Positions 9,760-21,904 of a stretch of 64,000 bases of DNA are shown piece by piece. Origin of the DNA: Prinsepia uniflora (lineage: Eukaryota > Streptophyta > Magnoliopsida > Rosales > Rosaceae); NCBI GenBank assembly GCA_032719365.1, contig CM064870.1:45602194-45666193 (forward strand), read 5' to 3'. The position numbers and the translations under genes are program-made. The notes beneath the pieces are model-generated. The model did no database searches. It saw only the letters and a list, made by a program, of their open reading frames with translations, and had not been told where the DNA came from. How positions within the stretch are numbered: position 1 is the first letter of the stretch; each line of letters opens with the position of its first letter.

Positions 9760-10081
9760 AGCAATACATCGATACTGTTTAGATGTCGATGGAACTGTTC
9801 CTGAAATATTAGACAATGGCACATGTCAGATTAGCAATGCACCCAACAAATTCACATTCACTACTTTGAAACATCCATTATCATCTAGAAATAAAAGAGA
9901 GAAAAAGTTCCATGTCATATCTTAAAAGGTCCTTGCCAGCCAATACATGATAATAAAAAACAAAAATGCATGTAAGAAGAATCCTACCATAAAACCAACA
10001 CCAATATTAGGTTTCTTTGAAGAGCTCATGATGATGCGAAGAGTCCTGGTGAGACTCTCTGAAGCATGGACCAATTTAAAC
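9760..10081 (-). other. Unassigned stretch, possible exon-like fragment
   Basis: This segment lies between the broken ends of A and C. On the minus strand a short open stretch (HASESLTRTLRIIMSSSKKP, about 10071-10012) sits next to a splice-like AT-rich region. I do not recognise the protein. It could be a stray host exon or chance. Confidence 0.25.
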
Positions 10082-10298
10082 AAAGGGGTATCCTATTAGA
10101 TACAAAGGCTCTGGTTGGGTATAAACTTGAGTGGTGTAATCTTGTACTTTGTATTCTATCATAGTAAAGGTGAAAACTATCCGAGGACATAGGAAAGTTG
10201 TTTGGCCGAACCTCATTAAATCTGTTGTGTTTTTTTCTTCTTTATTTCTTTGGTCTTTATTTATAGTACTTGCGTGACGGAGGATTAATTTCCTAACA
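10082..10298 (+). repeat. 5' LTR remnant of copia element C
   Basis: It aligns with 21686-21904 (shared GGATACAAAGGCTC, CTATCCGAGGA, GGAGGATTAATTTCCTAACA). The first ~385 bp of the LTR are missing, so no left TSD can be read. Confidence 0.85.
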
Positions 10299-10312
10299 AG
10301 TGGTATCAGAGC

Positions 10313-10650
10313 TCTGACTGGGCGGGTACTGGAATTTTGAAGATTAAGATGGTTGATGGAGTAGTTTGCACATTGGGTGATATGGCGTATGTCCCAAAGT
10401 TCTAGAGAATCTAATATCTTCTAGCCAACTAGACACCAAGGACTGCAAGGTTTTGTCAGCGGGGGGAGTTATGAAAGTTTTACGTGGTTGGATGGTCCTA
10501 GTAAAGGGAGAAAAGGTTAAAAGTATGTTTCATCTAATAGGAAAAACTCAGACCTCGATGGTTGTTGGGAAACAACGTGCACAAGAGAACAGGTACTTGA
10601 AGCGGGTCTCGTTTGTGGGCACAGTAGATACTCTATCCACATGTTTCCAG
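10313..10650 (+). pseudogene. Copia protease/GAG-pre-integrase remnant
   Basis: Across frames it reads IKMVDGVVCTLGDMAYVPKF, then GGVMKVLRGWMVLVKGEKVK and MFHLIGKT. This matches the end of the Ty1/copia protease and the pre-integrase segment (LGDVRYVP, then GVLKV-KG-ML). Stops occur near 10402 and 10411. The stretch is cut at 10650 by element B. The 3' remainder (21007-21300) shows no clear domain. Confidence 0.65.
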
Positions 10651-12509
10651 TGTAACGACCCGTCCCAAAATTTCGTGATTATCGAGATTTAATCAAGGAT
10701 TAATTGAGAGGTTGGGTTCAACCCGACTGGAGGTTAAAGATGATGACGTGACATACCACGTCATCATGTCAGGCCACGTGGCCAACCAGAGGGTGACACG
10801 TGGCCATATGTCAGTCCAGTTAGCAGTTAATGTGGCAAGTCCACGTCAGACGACGTGGGCCAGTGAGGTGGTGCCACGACGCAGTGTGTCATAGCTGACG
10901 TGGTGGTCCACGTCAGCAGTGTCAGACCACGTGGACCAGTGAGGTGTTAGGGAGTTGTTAGATTTTCAGAGCTGATGTAGCAGTACACGTGGCAGTGATG
11001 ACATCAACTGTTCATGTGTCACGTGTCAGAGGGTGGCACGTGGCACCAATTAGTGTGTGCCACATGGCATGCTGTTAGAGTTGTTGGAGCTGTTAGGTGT
11101 TAGGCTAATGTCAGTAGATGACGTCAGCTAAGGTTGACATCAGCAGATGATGTCAGCGTTGACTTTGGTTGACCAAACTTTGACCGACGCGTGTGGGTGG
11201 GTGGGCACATATTTCGCTGTCAAACCGATTTTTTTCAAAAGTTTTTGACGTTCTGAATTCAATAGTGGTGGTTTCAGGTCGAACGAAGATCGTTTGAAGT
11301 TTGTTTTCTCAGGAATCGTGTTCTGGATGCGTTCTTGGTTCCGAGATTTTTGAGTGTTTATGGTATGGACTTATATGGATTGTTAGTGACCCTCATGTAT
11401 GATTTGGACAAGCCCGGACATCCCAGACGCTTCGGATTGGCTTACGGCTCGTGATTGAGCAAGCGGTAATGCTGTGAGTGGACATTTTCTTTCATAACTC
11501 AGATGCATCCTTAAATATATGTTTTTATTGATTTTATGGCATGATCTGGCCTGATTATGATTATGGTTGTGCGTACTGGATAATGAATGGTTTGAGTATA
11601 TTATAGCTATGACTTCTGGTTATTGATTTTATCGTGGTTTTGTAAAGCCTGGATTTGGGCATGGTGCCCTAGAGTCAAATGTTTCGGGTTGAGCCCGTGT
11701 GATAACTGTTTTGTACTGATGCCCGTTTAATAACTATTTTGGGCTGGTGCCCGTGTGATAAACTATATTTCGATTTGGATATTGTTTGCTGGATTAGTTA
11801 ACCTTGGGCGACTGGATCGCTATACCTCGAGTTGGACTCCGTGGATTCCCAGAGACGCACTCGGACATAATCGAGGTTGCACTTCACTCGTACCGACAAG
11901 GTTGGACCCTGTAGATCATGTACTCTCCAACGGGTAGTGCACTAGGGATGCTAGTTGGACTAGCACCAGCATGGTGAGGTTGGACATTGGGCTGGTTAGG
12001 CCAGTAAGATCAGATTTGGTTTTTAAATAAATATATTTTGTGTAAATATTTTCATAGCGGCTAAGAACCGACGATTTCTGTAAAATATGGGCTAGCGTGC
12101 CTTTGTGTTTTATGGGATTCCGGGATGGGCCCATGATGTTTTTGATACATATTACCGATTATTGAACACCGTGTTTTCTTGATTACGCATACGTGTTTTA
12201 CAAACGGAGGGGTTAAAGGTAATTTTCGAAAAATGGTTTTTCAAACCTTTATTTTTGTCCACTCACACTTTTTATTTGTTTTTGCCACTCTTTAGGTTAA
12301 TCGCGGATGCGGGCTAAATGAAGGTTGAGGCATCACGGTGAGTGCGTACTCTGATTTCTCTGGTTAGGTTTTGTTGTATCCCTTTTCTGACATGTGTTTA
12401 GGATATTCTTTTTGTTTTCAAGGGTAAAGTGGTCATTATATAAGGACGTGTCAAACGGGAGCAGGATCTTCCACGTTAATCCAGGGGGATTACAGAGAGG
12501 GTCCTGTCA
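10651..12509 (+). repeat. 5' LTR of element B (internally deleted)
   Basis: This 1859-bp LTR lacks about 0.85 kb that is present in the 3' copy between AATCAAGGATTAAT and GGAGGTTAAAG. The ACGT-box block covers about 10744-11125. GGGCTGGTGCCCGTGTGATA-type hairpin repeats occur at 11690-11765, and CCACTCACAC near 12259 is followed by the TTTAGGTT segment. Confidence 0.85.
10744..11125 (+). promoter_or_regulatory. Dense ACGT-core boxes in LTR of element B
   Basis: About twelve ACGT cores occur in under 400 bp, including CCACGTGG (G-box), GACGTGG/CCACGTC (ABRE-like) and TGACGTCA. Blocks of equal kind occur at 17705-18180 (3' LTR of B) and 36999-37395 (5' LTR of D). Spacing is irregular and units are imperfect repeats. 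They could bind bZIP factors; no expression evidence is available. Confidence 0.5.
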
Positions 12510-12904
12510 ATTTGATATCAGAGCACCAGGTTGCTCTTCATGGGAATCAAACACTAGGTGTATATGATTGTTTTGTTATGAACGTGATGCCTCCACGACG
12601 ACGGCCCCGTCATCAGCCTAGAAGACGAGGATAAGTTTAGGAAGGTAAAATGGGAACGAGCCTTGGATTAGTTCTATTTGGCATTGGATGCCGAGTTTCA
12701 TTGGAGTTGGACCCTGAGATGGGCCGGTATTCATGTGGACCCAGTGACTTGGAGCCATGGAGTACTAGAGGATTGGATTCCCGGATAGTGATAACTCAAA
12801 GTTGTGACAGATGGTCATTCATGATGGATGTATTGCTACGAGCAGCATGGGTTGCTAACGACCCTTGATTATGAACGATTAAACATAATTAGGAGGAATG
12901 TATA

Positions 12905-13330
12905 CTTGTGGATTGGATCCCGACAGACTGATCAGTGGATCTCATGCTTGGAGCGAATGGTATGGGTGATGGGTTGCCCTTAAAAATGTATGAATCTGAT
13001 AGCAGTGTGCATTCTAGACTGGTCTGCACAGCGTTGGTGGCATACATTGCTAATTACAAATTTGGACGAGATTACTGAGACTTGGGCGACGTTCTAAGAG
13101 CGTTTCTTATATCATTTTCACCCACAGTCTTATCAAGATAATGAGAGACGAGGTTCCTGCGTTTGGAGCAGGACTTGATAGTTGTGCAGTGTGAGCAGAG
13201 ATTTGGGGTTTTGGCTCGGTTCGCACTGAGTACGACAATGATTGTGGCCTTGAGGATTGGTCGGTTTGCGTTAGGTCCTTGGAGTGAGACTCGAGCAATG
13301 GTGATAGCTGGATGATTCACCATATTCCAC
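12905..13330 (+). pseudogene. gag: Gag remnant of element B
   Basis: Before this stretch, MPPRRRPRHQP near 12585 resembles a basic gag N-terminus. Here the frame reads DQWISCLERMVWVM, then AQRWWHTLL, EITETWATF and ERFLYHFHPQSYQ, which follows the retrotransposon gag fold (W-x-x-x-I-E, A-x-x-WW, FxxRFxxxYFP). Stops and shifts are frequent. No zinc knuckle was found. Confidence 0.65.
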
Positions 13331-13637
13331 ACTCTGTTAAATGTGGCAACTCGGATGTATATGGGTTTTTAGGAATCCCAGAGTGATTGGATGGTTCTAG
13401 CTGATGCCAAGTGAGTATAGAGGATGCATTGGTAGGGAGATTGAAAGAGGGATGCTTCTAGTCCGGAGGAGTGGGATTGTACATGGGATTCCGAAAGGGC
13501 CGTTGAGCTGGATGGAGAGCATCCCAAGAGGGCCGGTTGAGATTATAGTCCGGTGGAACCACTGGACACACGCACTACACTTGGAGCATAGACATGTGTT
13601 TGTCTTGCCTTGGCGAGTATGCACAAGTGTTGGTGGA

Positions 13638-13672
<35 letters not shown>
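13638..13672. repeat. (CA)n microsatellite
   Basis: About sixteen uninterrupted CA/AC dinucleotides inside element B; probably length-variable. Confidence 0.9.
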
Positions 13673-13673
<1 letters not shown>

Positions 13674-14169
13674 TATTTCCATAAGTATTATACCTTTGTT
13701 GACTGGGAATGGATCCCACTGGGTTGGGACATTGGTATCAATACTCCAACTGGTGCTGAGATTGGATCACCTATTCGATTTGAGTAGAAGGTTTGGACCG
13801 TAAGAAAGACTAGATTCCCTAGATATTTGTGATTTGGATGTGATCCTAAGGATGGTTTAGTGGACTACCTGTTACTTCTCTGTTGAGTGTTTGAGGAACC
13901 AGTTGTATTTGGTAGTCCTGATTTGTCATGGTTGGTCTTTTGGTGGGACCAGAAGATACTTCTTTTGAGAGTTACATCTTGGAGGCCGAGAAGATACTAC
14001 AGAATAGCTGTTAATAATATTGGACTTGCATTATGATATCACCAGATGGCTCGATGAGTTTGGGGAAGATATCAATTTTGCGGACATTTTCAAATGCGAT
14101 TTTGGAGGATTTATAGGGTTGCCACCTCAAGATGAGGTTCCAGGTACTCAATCCATTTCCCAACCACAG

Positions 14170-15180
14170 TGTTGGATGGTACTGACAGAGTGAGAGACTT
14201 TAGTGTTCAACTGCAAGATTTAGCAAATTTGGGCTTCGTTTGACTTTTGATGTACCGTTGGGGAGCCAAGTGTCATTTGTGCGAAAGGAGGATCGCACCC
14301 TGAGATTTTGGATTGATTATCGGTAACTGAGAAGTGTGCTAGCACTGAGCAAGTAATTTTTCTTGTGAAAATTTTTAGTGAACATCGTCATTTGTTTGTC
14401 ACCTTTGGATTTTAGGGATGAATACGCTTGCAAAAGTTGAACTGATTTGAGGGGTGATGCTATCGTGGGAGGATTGCTACAGTAGCTATCAACAAATTTT
14501 ACTAGTTGGTGAAGGAGACTTCTCATTTTCTGCTTCTTTGGAAAGGACTTCCAGGTATGATTGTGACTTCTCTGGATTTCGAAGGTCATTTATGGGCCAG
14601 ACACCTAGGTTGTGGGCCAAGTTTGAATGAATTGAGGAACATGGGGCACTTGGTGTTGTTCGATGGTGACGTGTATAATATGGATACGTATTCACATCTG
14701 TGTCGGATGAACTTGGTGTCGTTAGTTGAGGATCAAGGAGTTGGCTATTCCTATGACCGCTTTCGGACAAAGTATGGACATTTTGAGTTTTGGATTGTAC
14801 TAATTGGGTTGACTAACACCCCCATGACATGGATGGGCTTGAGGAACCAAATCTTTTAAAAGTATCTAGATCATTTGGGAATTGTTATGGATAACAGCTT
14901 GACATGTTCAAGGAGTGCGAAGGCACTTGTGGAATGTCATAGCCTAGTATTGAATTCAGGAGAAATAGAGGTATGTCGAGTTAGGTAAGTATCAGTGTTG
15001 GTGGACCAGTGTTGGATGCTGAGTTAGATTATTTTTCCTAAGAGGACTAGTGTAGACCCTTGGAGGATCGAGAGGGTTTTGAATTAGTGTCAACTAAACA
15101 CGGTAACCGAGATTTGGAGTCTCTTGGACCGATTGAGTATTACAAGAGTTTGATAGAGGAACTCTCCTGGATTACTGCCC
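14170..15180 (+). pseudogene. pol: RT remnant of element B
   Basis: Pieces in order: RDFSVQLQDLANLGFV near 14190-14240 (RT start), FRTKYGHFEFWIVLIGLTNT near 14763-14820 (motif B), YLDHLGIVMDNSLTCSRS near 14860-14915, where the FIDD active site has become VMDN, and TSVDPWRIERVLN near 15048 (the connection to RNase H). The order and spacing are those of gypsy RT. Substitution is much heavier than in element A, and the catalytic motif itself is altered. Confidence 0.7.
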
Positions 15181-16786
15181 GTTGACGTACTTGACCCAAG
15201 TGGGAGTCGAATTCGTTGGTTTTGGATGTTGATGTTGCACGCAATGGTTACTGTTTATGCGGCTAGGCAGATGGGATACCTAAAGATGAAATGATCTTAC
15301 CCATGTGAGGGATCTTATCGTGGTGATGAGTGTATGAAAGATTTGGACTCACTATGTCATGGGAGATGTGTAAGATCTTTATAGATCATATGAGCCTCTT
15401 GCATTGGTACTTCGAGGGAGTTGAACTCAAGGCAGAAGAGTTTGCTAAAGTTGGGTAGAGATTATAATTGTAGGTTGAGTGTCATTCGAAAGGATGAATA
15501 TAGTATCTGATTCCTTGAGTAAGAAAGTTTTAGGCTCATTAGTCGCATCGTCTACCTATCTCTAATATCGAAGCTCCAAATGGAGAGGATTATGCAGGGT
15601 AGTTGACCGTGGAGCAGTGTGGGACAGTGTCCCTGTGAGACTGGTATGGCTGGTTTTGTTGTTTACAACATAATTTCAGGATCCGACTCTTCACATCATT
15701 AGGATGGGGGTCGAGGTAAGTAACCGACATGATTTTCATTCAGGAATGGCACATCTTGGTAGATGTAGGTCGGTTAACCTTGGGGGTTAACCAGTAATTT
15801 AGATTGGATAGTAAATTAGTCGATTTGTCTCTGGAATTCCTGATGAGTATGTGTTGGATGCATCTCAAGTATTGGTCGGGAGACCAGGAAAACTCGGAGA
15901 GAATGATGAGTTATAGAATGCATTCTGTTCAGATCTAGGATCGGACAAACAGGGTCCAGTGTAGGACCATGATTGGCATGGTAGCCATAGAATAGTCGAA
16001 TTAGATCCGAGATATCATGGTATGGTAATTGTATTGGATCCGATGTTAACTGTTCATTGAGGACTAGGACCAGGCATCGAATACTGTGCGCTAGCGCAGA
16101 GTGTCTTTAAAGGGATCAATTATTGTGCGATCTTGGAGTTCAAGGCCATGGTTGGCCAGAAGAACCCTAGACCAATGTATTTGTGATTATCTCTATGCCA
16201 AGTATTCGATGGGGTCCATATACACTCAGGATGAGTAAGATACCAGTTTGAGACTCGAGAGGAGTGAGGATCATAGCGTTGGCCGCTGAATGATACGAGG
16301 TACTGTAATGGGACTATGGTGCCAGTCAGATGTGGATAAGAAACTTGAATGGAAAAAGTGGAGTCATAGGTTACCGGTTTGACATGACGGTGCGTTGTGG
16401 GTGTGATTGACGGTGGGATATCGTCTAGTGACAGAGGACTTATGATTGCTCAGTGATAGAAAAGATGTCAAACTTAGTTCGGAGTGCACCTGCGTCGATG
16501 AAAGAGGAGATTGACGAGCATCGATGCCTTGAGCGAGGCTTGAGATTTGAGCAGTGGAGATTCTAGTGGCAGTTGGAGCACTAATGTATTGGAAACAGCT
16601 ATGGAGGATGAGCCAAAATTCAGCATTGATCGTGGGATCGATTGACGTCAAGTGGCGTTGTTTCTGATGAGTACTTTGGATGTATGTTGGACGTGTACGT
16701 GGACACGTATTAGCCTCGATTTGGAGGAGGGTTATTTTTTGTAGTGTGGATTTGAATAGGTGTGAATTTCAAGGACGAAATTGTTT
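15181..16786 (+). pseudogene. Downstream pol region of element B, unrecognisable
   Basis: By position this should encode RNase H and integrase. I see scattered short similarities only and no HHCC or DDE signature in any frame. It ends at the purine tract before the 3' LTR. Confidence 0.4.
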
Positions 16787-16799
16787 AAAGAAGGTAGAC

Positions 16800-19700
16800 T
16801 GTAACAATCTGTCCTGAATTATCGAGATTTAATCAAGGATTAATCGAGACTGATCGGGATTAGTCGAGGTGAAATGAGGATTTTGCCCTTAGAAAGGAAA
16901 AATGTTGACTTTTGACCCGGAAGGTCGAATGCACGTGGATCGAGGTCCATTACGTGGATTGAGACGTTACAAGTACGTAGATAGGTGGCACGTCTAACTA
17001 GGACATCCGATGGGAAAGTTACGAGTCAAGGAAGGTCAAGTTGAACTATTACGATTACACATTTTACGAGGTTTTTGACCTTGGTTTGACTTATGGGACC
17101 AAAAAATATTTGTTTTGGGGACCATAGGATGAGTGACACTTGTCACCGACCATATGGCCACCTTTTTTCATACATGCATCTACACCATTTCCCTTTCATT
17201 TTGAACAAACCCAAAACCCACCCCCAACCATCATCATATCCTCCATCTGGTGCCAGCTGAGGCCACAAAGAGTGATTGAAAGGGTGAGAGAGGCTGTGAG
17301 AGACGGATGGACGCGACGGAGCTACGGTGGTGGCCAGAAACCCATGAAAAATGTAAGTCTTGTGTTTTTGGTTTTCGGGTTTTGGATTTTAGGTTTTGAA
17401 CTTTATTTTTCTAATCCATATCATCTTCCCTGAATCCATGCGAGGTTGAGGAACCAAAACTGGAAAGAAAATGTCGAATGGATAAGCCTGGGTTCGAGTT
17501 CAAAGGTTGACCGTGAAGTTTCGAGGTTGGCCAGCCGTTTTTTGGAATCTTCTTCACGTTTTAGGCCGTAGATCCATTTCTAGAAGTGAGACAGTCACAA
17601 TGGAAAAAGAAAGACTAAAAACGGTTGGGAAATGGACAAGTTATGGCCAGGACAGGGTCGCGGGTTGAACGACCCATAATAGGGGTCCGGATCGACTCGG
17701 TTGGAAGTTAAAGGCGATGACATGGCATGCCATGTCATTGTCTTCACTATGTCAGGTCAAGTGGCCAACCAGAAGGTGGCACGTGGCCAGGTTTCAATCT
17801 AGTAAGTAGTTAACGTGGTAAGTCCACGTCAGTGATGTCAAACAACATGGCCGAGTGAGGTGGTGCCACGTGGTATTGTGTTAGAGATGTCAGAGCTGAC
17901 GTGGTAGTCAACGATAGCAGTGTCAAACAACGTGTACTAGTGAGGTAGAGCCACGTCGCAACGTGTCAGGGAGTTATCAGATTTTCAGAGCTGACGTGGA
18001 AATACACGTGGCAATGATGATGTTAACAGTTGATGTCATCATGTGACGTGGCACATGTCAGAGGATGACACATGGCACCAATAAGGGTGTGCCACGTGGC
18101 ATGCTGTTAGAGTTGTCAGAGCTGTCAAGTGTCAGACTGACGTCAGTAGTGACGTCAATGGATGACTTTAGTAGATGATGTCAGGGTTGACTTTGGTTGA
18201 CCAAACTTTGACCAGCTCGTGGGCATAAATTTTGATGTCAAATCGGTCTTTTTCGAAAGGTCTCGACATTCTAAATCTAATGGTGGTAGTTTTAAGTCGA
18301 TCGGATATCGTTTGATAGGTCATTTGGAGGTTTTTCTCCTCGGGATGCGTTCTCGATTCCCAAATTTTTGAGGGTTTATGGTATGGACATATATGGATTG
18401 TTAGTGACCCGCGGGTGTGATTTGGACATGCCCGAACGTCCCGGAGGCTTTGAATTGTCTTACGGCTTGTGACTGAGCGAGCGGCGATACCGTGAGTTGA
18501 CATTTTCTTTCATAACTCTGTTGCATGCTTAAATATATGCTTTTACTGATTTTATGGCATGGTATGGCCTGATTATGATTATGGTTACTGGATAATGAAT
18601 GGTTTGAGTATATTATAGCTATGACTTCTAGTTATTGATTTTACCATGATTTTGTAAAATTGGGATTTGGGAATGGTGCCCTAGAGTCAAATGTTTTAGG
18701 ATGTGCCCGTGTGATTACTATATTGGGCTGGTACTCGAGTAATAACTGTTTTGGGCTGGAGCCCATGTGATAAACTATATGTCGATTTGGATATTATTTA
18801 CCGGATTAGTTAACCTCGGGCGATTGGATCGCTATTCCTGGAGTTGGACTCCGCAGATTCCCAGAGACTGGCTCGGACATAATCGGGGTTGGACTCCACT
18901 CGTACGAACAGGGTTGGACTCTGTAGATCTCGTACTCTCCTACCGGTAGTGCATAAGGGATGCTAGTTGGACTAGCAGCTAGTTGTACTAGCATGACGAG
19001 TGATAAGCCTTGAACTAAGCATCATATTATACCCTTTATGCTTATTTTTAATGTTTAAATACCAAACAATAGTAGAAAATAACATATTTTGTGAGAAATG
19101 TGCAGAATTGGATAGTGCTCGGAATTACGAGAATTTAAGCGAAAGAATCACCTCAATCGGAGTTATATTGAAGAAGTTATGATTGAATGAAAGGAAACCA
19201 ACTAAAAACCACTCAAGAATTCAGTAGGGACCTACCGAATCAACAAAGACAGCCCAAGGAACAGTATCGGCTAGCGCTTACCGAAGCCATGTGGCTCTGT
19301 TCGGCGTGCATGTACCGAAGACGACTCTTCCTTCCTCGACGAGCTTCTCCTGAACTTCCTAAAGCCAGTTCGGTATGAGCCTACCGAACACCCTTCCAAC
19401 CTTGATTGCCGTGTTGACTGCCAAAATTCTCCCCATTTTTCAGCACGCGTCTACCGAATTCCACTGTAGGTTCCGGCAGGCTTCCACCGAGTCATTTCCT
19501 ATTCAAATTCCAGCACTTTTTCCCTTCTTTTTTGAGGAAAATTGTCCAATTCAAGCTTGGATTTGTTTCTTTTTTAATCTAGGAAACACTTTTAATTAGT
19601 ATTTTATTACCTTATTTCTTTAGGACTTTAATTGAATTACTTTACTCATTTTCCTTTTAGAACTTAAATTGTAAACTCCTATTTATTTTGGGATTAATTT

Positions 19701-21001
19701 TCTCCTATAAAGAGAGAGGCTTAGGTTATTTGTAAAAGGTCGCTCATTATTTGTACCAAAACTCTGCAAAAACCAATTCTTCCTTTCCTTTAAGGGCGAA
19801 ATTATTTGTGCAAAATTAAACTACACCATCCTCCACAATTCATCATCCTCCATTGACATATAAGGAAAATTCCTGAGTGTCTCACCAAAGAGTGTCGAAC
19901 CACCTAGCATTTATAGGGCGAATTCCCGAGTACTCAAAGTGTAACTCTACCTCTTTGCATTGGAATATTGTACTTATGGATTGATTCTTAATATTATTAT
20001 GGTTTTATAATTTATTTTAATTTCAATAATCTTCCATGTGTTTCAATATCTTGATTTTTGTTATGCTTAATGCTTGATTAGATATAGGGCGAATTCCCGA
20101 GTCTAGATCATAGAAAGTGTATAGGGTGAATTCCCGAGCACGTACTTGAGGTAATATGCATGTATTTCGTAAAGCTAAGGTTATGGAATTTCTTAGATTT
20201 TGGAATTGGCATAATTTATGAATGAGTTAGGTTTAAAGATCAGTTGACCATGTAAATAATAGATTAGGATAGTTAATCACTTAGGATAATAGAAACAATC
20301 AACTACCCCTTTAATTAATTAATCAAACGATAATCATGCTTAGGTATCCTCAATCCCCGTTTAAGAACAATCCCTAGTTATCAATGCTACATCTACACAA
20401 AAGGGTTTTAATTTGCATATGTTTTCATTTAGTGTTGAGTGTGACTTTGTATTTACTTTAATGCTTAGTTTTAGCGCATCAGGGAGTTGGACATTGGGCT
20501 GGCTGGGCCAATAAGATCAAGTTTGGTTTTTAAATAAATATATTTTGTGTAAATATTTTTAAAGCGGTTAAGAGCCAGTGATTTTAGTAAAATGTGGGCC
20601 AGCGGGCCTTTGTGTTTTATGGGATTTCAGGACGGACCCATGATGTTTTTTTTATACATATTACCGATTATTGAACACCGTGTTTTCTTGATTACGTATG
20701 CGTGTTTTACAAACGGAAGGTTTAAAGGTAATTTTCGAAAAATGGTTTTTCAAGCCTTTATTTTTGTTCACTCACACTTTTTATTTGTTTTTGGCACCCT
20801 CCAGGTTGATCGCGAACGTAGGCTGAATGAAGGCTGAGGCATCACGGTGAGTGTGTACTCTAATTTATCATCCTTGGTATGACACGTGTTTAGGATATTC
20901 ATTTTGTTTTCAAGGGTAAAGTGGTCATTATATAAGGACGTGTCAGACGGGAGCAAGTTCTTCCACGTTAATCCAGGGGAATTATGGGGAGGGTCCTGAC
21001 A
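16800..21001 (+). repeat. 3' LTR of element B, carrying solo LTR L1
   Basis: Without the 1481-bp L1 insertion the LTR is about 2.72 kb. It retains the region deleted from the 5' copy, including a purine- and G-rich stretch near 17260-17330 and a second ACGT-box block (17705-18180). The match to the 5' LTR resumes exactly after L1 (TTGGACATTGGGCTGG at 20487 and 11976). Confidence 0.85.
19001..20481 (+). mobile_element. Solo LTR L1 (TGATAAG family) inside 3' LTR of element B
   Basis: A 1481-bp unit from TGATAAGCCTTG to AGCGCATCA interrupts an alignment that is otherwise continuous. The flanks ACGAG and GGGAG are an imperfect 5-bp TSD. A TATA box (CCTATAAAG, 19704-19712) lies mid-unit. Three copies of a GGGCGAATTCCCG-type palindrome occur at 19913-19930, 20084-20100 and 20121-20138. 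Its start, end and centre match L2 at 34887. With no internal region or partner LTR it is best called a solo LTR. Confidence 0.75.
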
Positions 21002-21300
21002 TCCAGGTTTTAGATGGTGGTGAGAAAGAAAATTCTTCTAGGGAAGAGGTAAAGTCGAGGTCCCTCTTTAGAGCCAACTGGTGTTTGTTGACTCGGAGAA
21101 ACTGCATATAGCATTGGCCATTTTGAATCAGGGGGAGCTGGGATCGTATGCAACTGATTCGGGGTATGTGTAGCTAGTACAAGAATAAGTCCAATGGAAT
21201 GCTTATGGGTATATCAAGCGGTATCTCAATTTGAGATGGACTTTAGGGATTGAAGTGACGATGCGACACTATCCACCTTAGTTGGCATGGAGGGGGAGAT

Positions 21301-21904
21301 TGTAAAATATCCAGGACCAATATTAAAGTATAATCACAAAAGGAAATTAGGCTTATCTAGAACATTTTTGTGGTTCTAGATTAAAGTACATGAACCCAAG
21401 ATGTGTGTAGAAGGTTCATGAAGGAAGTAGGTGGAAGATTTAATAAATGAAGTAGGTAGGTGAATGAAGCATTAATGAAGACATCTAAATGGTTCCTTCT
21501 TGACCTATATAAGTAGGATATCTAGGTCACAATTGGAAATCAAAGATAACACATCACAAGTGAGTGAGTGAGTGAGAGCAACTTTAAGGGTCTTCGGGTA
21601 TAGAAGCAAGGTAAGTTGTGAGTGTTTCAAGAGTGTGCATAGCTCTTGGGGTAGAGTGATCTTCTAGGTTGAGAGAGGGTGTACAAGGGGTATCTTATTG
21701 GATACAAAGGCTCGGGTTGGGTATAAACTTGAGTGGTGTAATCTTGTACTTTGTATTCTCTCATAGTGAAGGTGAAAACTATCCGAGGATGTAGGTAAAT
21801 TATTTGGCCGAATCTCATTAAATCTGTTCTGTTCTTGGCTTCTTTATTTCTTTATTCCATCTTTATTTCCAGTACTTGTGTAGCGGAGGATTAATTTCCT
21901 AACA
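21301..21904 (+). repeat. 3' LTR of copia element C
   Basis: It begins TGTAAAATATCC after a G-rich purine tract, contains a TATA-like CTATATAAG near 21504, and ends TTTCCTAACA. At 604 bp it has a normal copia LTR size. Confidence 0.88.

Larger units (their letters stand above)
10651..21001 (+). mobile_element. Gypsy element B, degenerate, inserted in copia C
   Basis: The outer LTRs start TGTAACGACCCG (10651) and TGTAACAATCTG (16800) and end CCTGTCA (12509) and CCTGACA (21001). The flanks carry a perfect 5-bp TSD, TCCAG (10646-10650 and 21002-21006), which joins the two halves of copia C. A primer site variant TGATATCAGAGC lies at 12513-12524, and a purine tract AAAGAAGGTAGAC at 16787-16799. 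The 4.3-kb interior holds strongly eroded gag and pol. The LTRs differ in size: the first lost about 0.85 kb near 10704, and the second holds solo LTR L1. Confidence 0.9.
10082..21904 (+). mobile_element. Copia element C: truncated Ty1/copia, split by element B
   Basis: The pieces are a 5' LTR remnant (10082-10298), primer site TGGTATCAGAGC (10301-10312), a short internal piece, then after element B a 3' internal piece (21007-21300), purine tract GGAGGGGGAGA and a complete 604-bp 3' LTR (21301-21904, TGTAAAATATCC to TTTCCTAACA). The last 215 bp of the two LTRs match closely. Gag and most of pol are gone: coding begins about 20 bp after the primer site already at the protease/pre-integrase region. 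It is defective and older than element B. Confidence 0.85.
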
